64,000 bases of DNA. Source: Aeromonas enteropelogenes. GTDB taxonomy: Bacteria > Pseudomonadota > Gammaproteobacteria > Enterobacterales > Aeromonadaceae. The notes below the pieces were generated by a model. The model searched no databases, was not told the origin of the DNA, and saw only the letters and a list, made by a program, of their open reading frames with translations. Positions 60,670 through 64,000 of the stretch are shown here, one piece after another. The translations under genes and the position numbers were made by a program. The stretch spans positions 127,356 through 191,355 of the forward strand of contig NZ_CDCG01000013.1 in the NCBI RefSeq assembly GCF_000819845.1, in the 5' to 3' direction. The number at the start of each line of letters is the position of its first letter. Position 1 is the stretch's first letter.

Positions 60670-60855
60670 TCACTGTTTTTGGTCACAAAACAGGCGTAAT
60701 GCCAGGATGAAATGCCTACCGGTCAGTGCCTCATAATGCTTGGCTGCTTTATCCCGTTTCTCCCGACTTAGCCTGAAGGACTCTGCTTTCCAATCCGGGA
60801 CACCAGGTCCCTCTTGTAACAGGCGTTGTAACGGGCGACATGAAATCCTTTCCAT
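60670..60855 (-). CDS. possible small protein, unrecognised (61 codons)
   Basis: An open frame of 61 codons rich in Arg, Lys and Glu (SREKRDKAAKHYEALTGRHF in the middle). The composition looks protein-like and it is not opposite a known gene, but there is no clear RBS before the ATG and no family is recognised. It could be a remnant of a longer gene. Confidence 0.25.
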   Translation of the reverse strand: MERISCRPLQRLLQEGPGVPDWKAESFRLSREKRDKAAKHYEALTGRHFILALRLFCDQKQ

Positions 60856-60914
60856 AAGGGCTTTTGAATTTGAAAACCCTTTCCATGATTTATGTAAATT
60901 TACAACACAAAAAG

Positions 60915-60943
60915 TTGATCCAACTCACAGATACTCCTAGGAT
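60915..60943 (+). promoter_or_regulatory. sigma-70 promoter of the putative small RNA
   Basis: -35 TTGATC (60915-60920), an ideal 17-base spacer and -10 TAGGAT (60938-60943) predict a start near 60950. It serves no annotated large gene; the first ORF downstream has 39 codons. Confidence 0.55.
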
Positions 60944-60948
60944 CAAAC

Positions 60949-60965
60949 CGTGACCGAGGTCACAC
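60949..60965 (+). promoter_or_regulatory. CRP-like palindrome at the predicted start site
   Basis: CGTGACCGAGGTCACAC contains GTGA-N6-TCAC, the core of the cAMP-CRP consensus, with perfect symmetry. It covers about -1 to +16 of the predicted transcript, a position that would repress. Confidence 0.6.
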
Positions 60966-61000
60966 AACCAATCATAAATAACAGAGCGATGAGGTTAATC

Positions 61001-61120
61001 ATGTTTGAGAATCTGGCTGTACTGTTCCACCTTAAAGGTGCGACCCGCAAAAATGGCGTCGTCGAGAAAGACGCGTATGCCCCGTCAACACGCCAGTACT
61101 ACTTCCGTTATGGCGCGTGA
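61001..61120 (+). CDS. 39-residue small protein in the putative small RNA
   Basis: ATG 61001 follows GAGG at seven bases. The product starts MFENLAVLFHLKGATRKN and ends APSTRQYYFRYGA. It is basic and aromatic at the C-terminus, without a membrane helix. It lies between its own promoter and terminator, and no longer ORF competes. I do not recognise a family with confidence. Confidence 0.6.
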   Translation: MFENLAVLFHLKGATRKNGVVEKDAYAPSTRQYYFRYGA

Positions 61121-61242
61121 ACGGCTGACAACATTACACACCAAGTAGTAAAATTACATAAATGCATCCCCTCGCAGCGCCTCCAGGGTGCTGTCCTGTC
61201 CTGGCCAACCTCTCTACGGCCAAACCTGAACTCCAGCAAATG

Positions 61243-61272
61243 AAGATGGGGCCCACAGGCCCCATCTTTTTA
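61243..61272 (+). terminator. intrinsic terminator of the putative small RNA
   Basis: A perfect 11-bp stem AAGATGGGGCC with its complement, a CACA loop and TTTTTA behind it. It has no T-tract in the other direction, so it ends a plus-strand RNA and does not serve the minus-strand chitinase. Confidence 0.92.
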
Positions 61273-61467
61273 TGGTGTTACGGTTCTACCATGATTGGCT
61301 CAGCTCAAGGCAAGGTCTCACAGCTGACGAGTCTCCCCGGTCAGGCTTGGCGGCCGACGCTCCCTGTGGGACAGGATGTAAGCAACAATGTCACTCACAT
61401 ACCCCGTCGGTCACCATAGCACCGGGTTGCCATCCCTTGCGGCAGAGCCTGCCTTCATGGACCAGGA

Positions 61468-64000
<2,533 letters not shown>

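Larger units (their letters stand above)
60950..61272 (+). ncRNA. putative dual-function small RNA (about 320 nt)
   Basis: A stand-alone transcription unit runs from the predicted start near 60950 to a strong terminator at 61243-61272. It encodes a 39-residue peptide and has a 120-base 3' part with an AU-rich stretch (AAAATTACATAAATGC), pyrimidine-rich patches (CATCCCCTCG, GCGCCTCCAG) and small stems. This layout matches CRP-controlled dual-function regulators such as VcdRP of Vibrio or Spot 42. Homology to those is not shown here. Confidence 0.5.

Noticed and set aside
61162..61419. 85-codon ORF in the small-RNA 3' region
   Set aside because: It crosses the strong terminator at 61243-61272, lacks an RBS and has no recognisable motif.

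Overview
The window is about 60% GC and almost fully coding. It reads as a chromosomal segment of an Aeromonas-type gammaproteobacterium. The evidence is the gene order holA-nadD-rsfS-rlmH-mrdA-mrdB-mltB-rlpA-dacA-ybeD-lipB-lipA, the GlyGly-CTERM ExeM-type nuclease, two large secreted GH18 chitinases, a c-di-GMP-I riboswitch and the tRNA-Ala cluster. No phage, insertion sequence, integron, CRISPR array or rRNA gene is visible.

Layout. 1-4670: pmbA, ybeL and leuS. 4755-16430: a long plus-strand superoperon for LPS export (lptE), replication (holA), NAD synthesis (nadD), ribosome assembly and modification (rsfS, rlmH), rod-shape peptidoglycan synthesis (mrdA, mrdB, mltB, rlpA, dacA) and lipoate synthesis (lipB, lipA). 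16493-27696: a Nudix/DUF2989 pair, a gapB-type dehydrogenase, yeaC, ansA, gltS, a chemoreceptor, then prfB (programmed frameshift) and lysS. 27828-36576: a PhzF-like protein, the sulfate-reduction operon cysJIH and the glycine-betaine transporter proVWX. 37258-45159: folA, the split threonine/serine exporter yjjP/yjjB, mog, small envelope proteins, a subtilase, a ynjE-like sulfurtransferase and glutaminase. 45251-53918: yggL-trmB, an aminotransferase, yfcH, the ybbA-ybbP ABC system, tesA and cheV.

54058-64000 is the most distinctive region. A chitinase (54058-57096, minus) carries a well-formed c-di-GMP-I (GEMM) riboswitch in its leader. The divergent exeM-like nuclease follows, then five tandem tRNA-Ala genes. 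Next is an isolated transcription unit (about 60950-61272) with its own promoter, a CRP-like palindrome at the predicted start site, a 39-codon ORF and a strong intrinsic terminator; it looks like a dual-function small RNA. A ChiA-type chitinase then runs off the window edge. Chitin use, c-di-GMP signalling and possibly cAMP-CRP therefore meet here.

A second pattern is that at four places (leuS, rlmH, gapB, yjjP) the last codons of a gene are tandemly duplicated just after its stop codon. Start codons were chosen by RBS, signal peptide and family length, and may be off by a few codons where this is stated. Family names come from recognising motifs; no database search was run.
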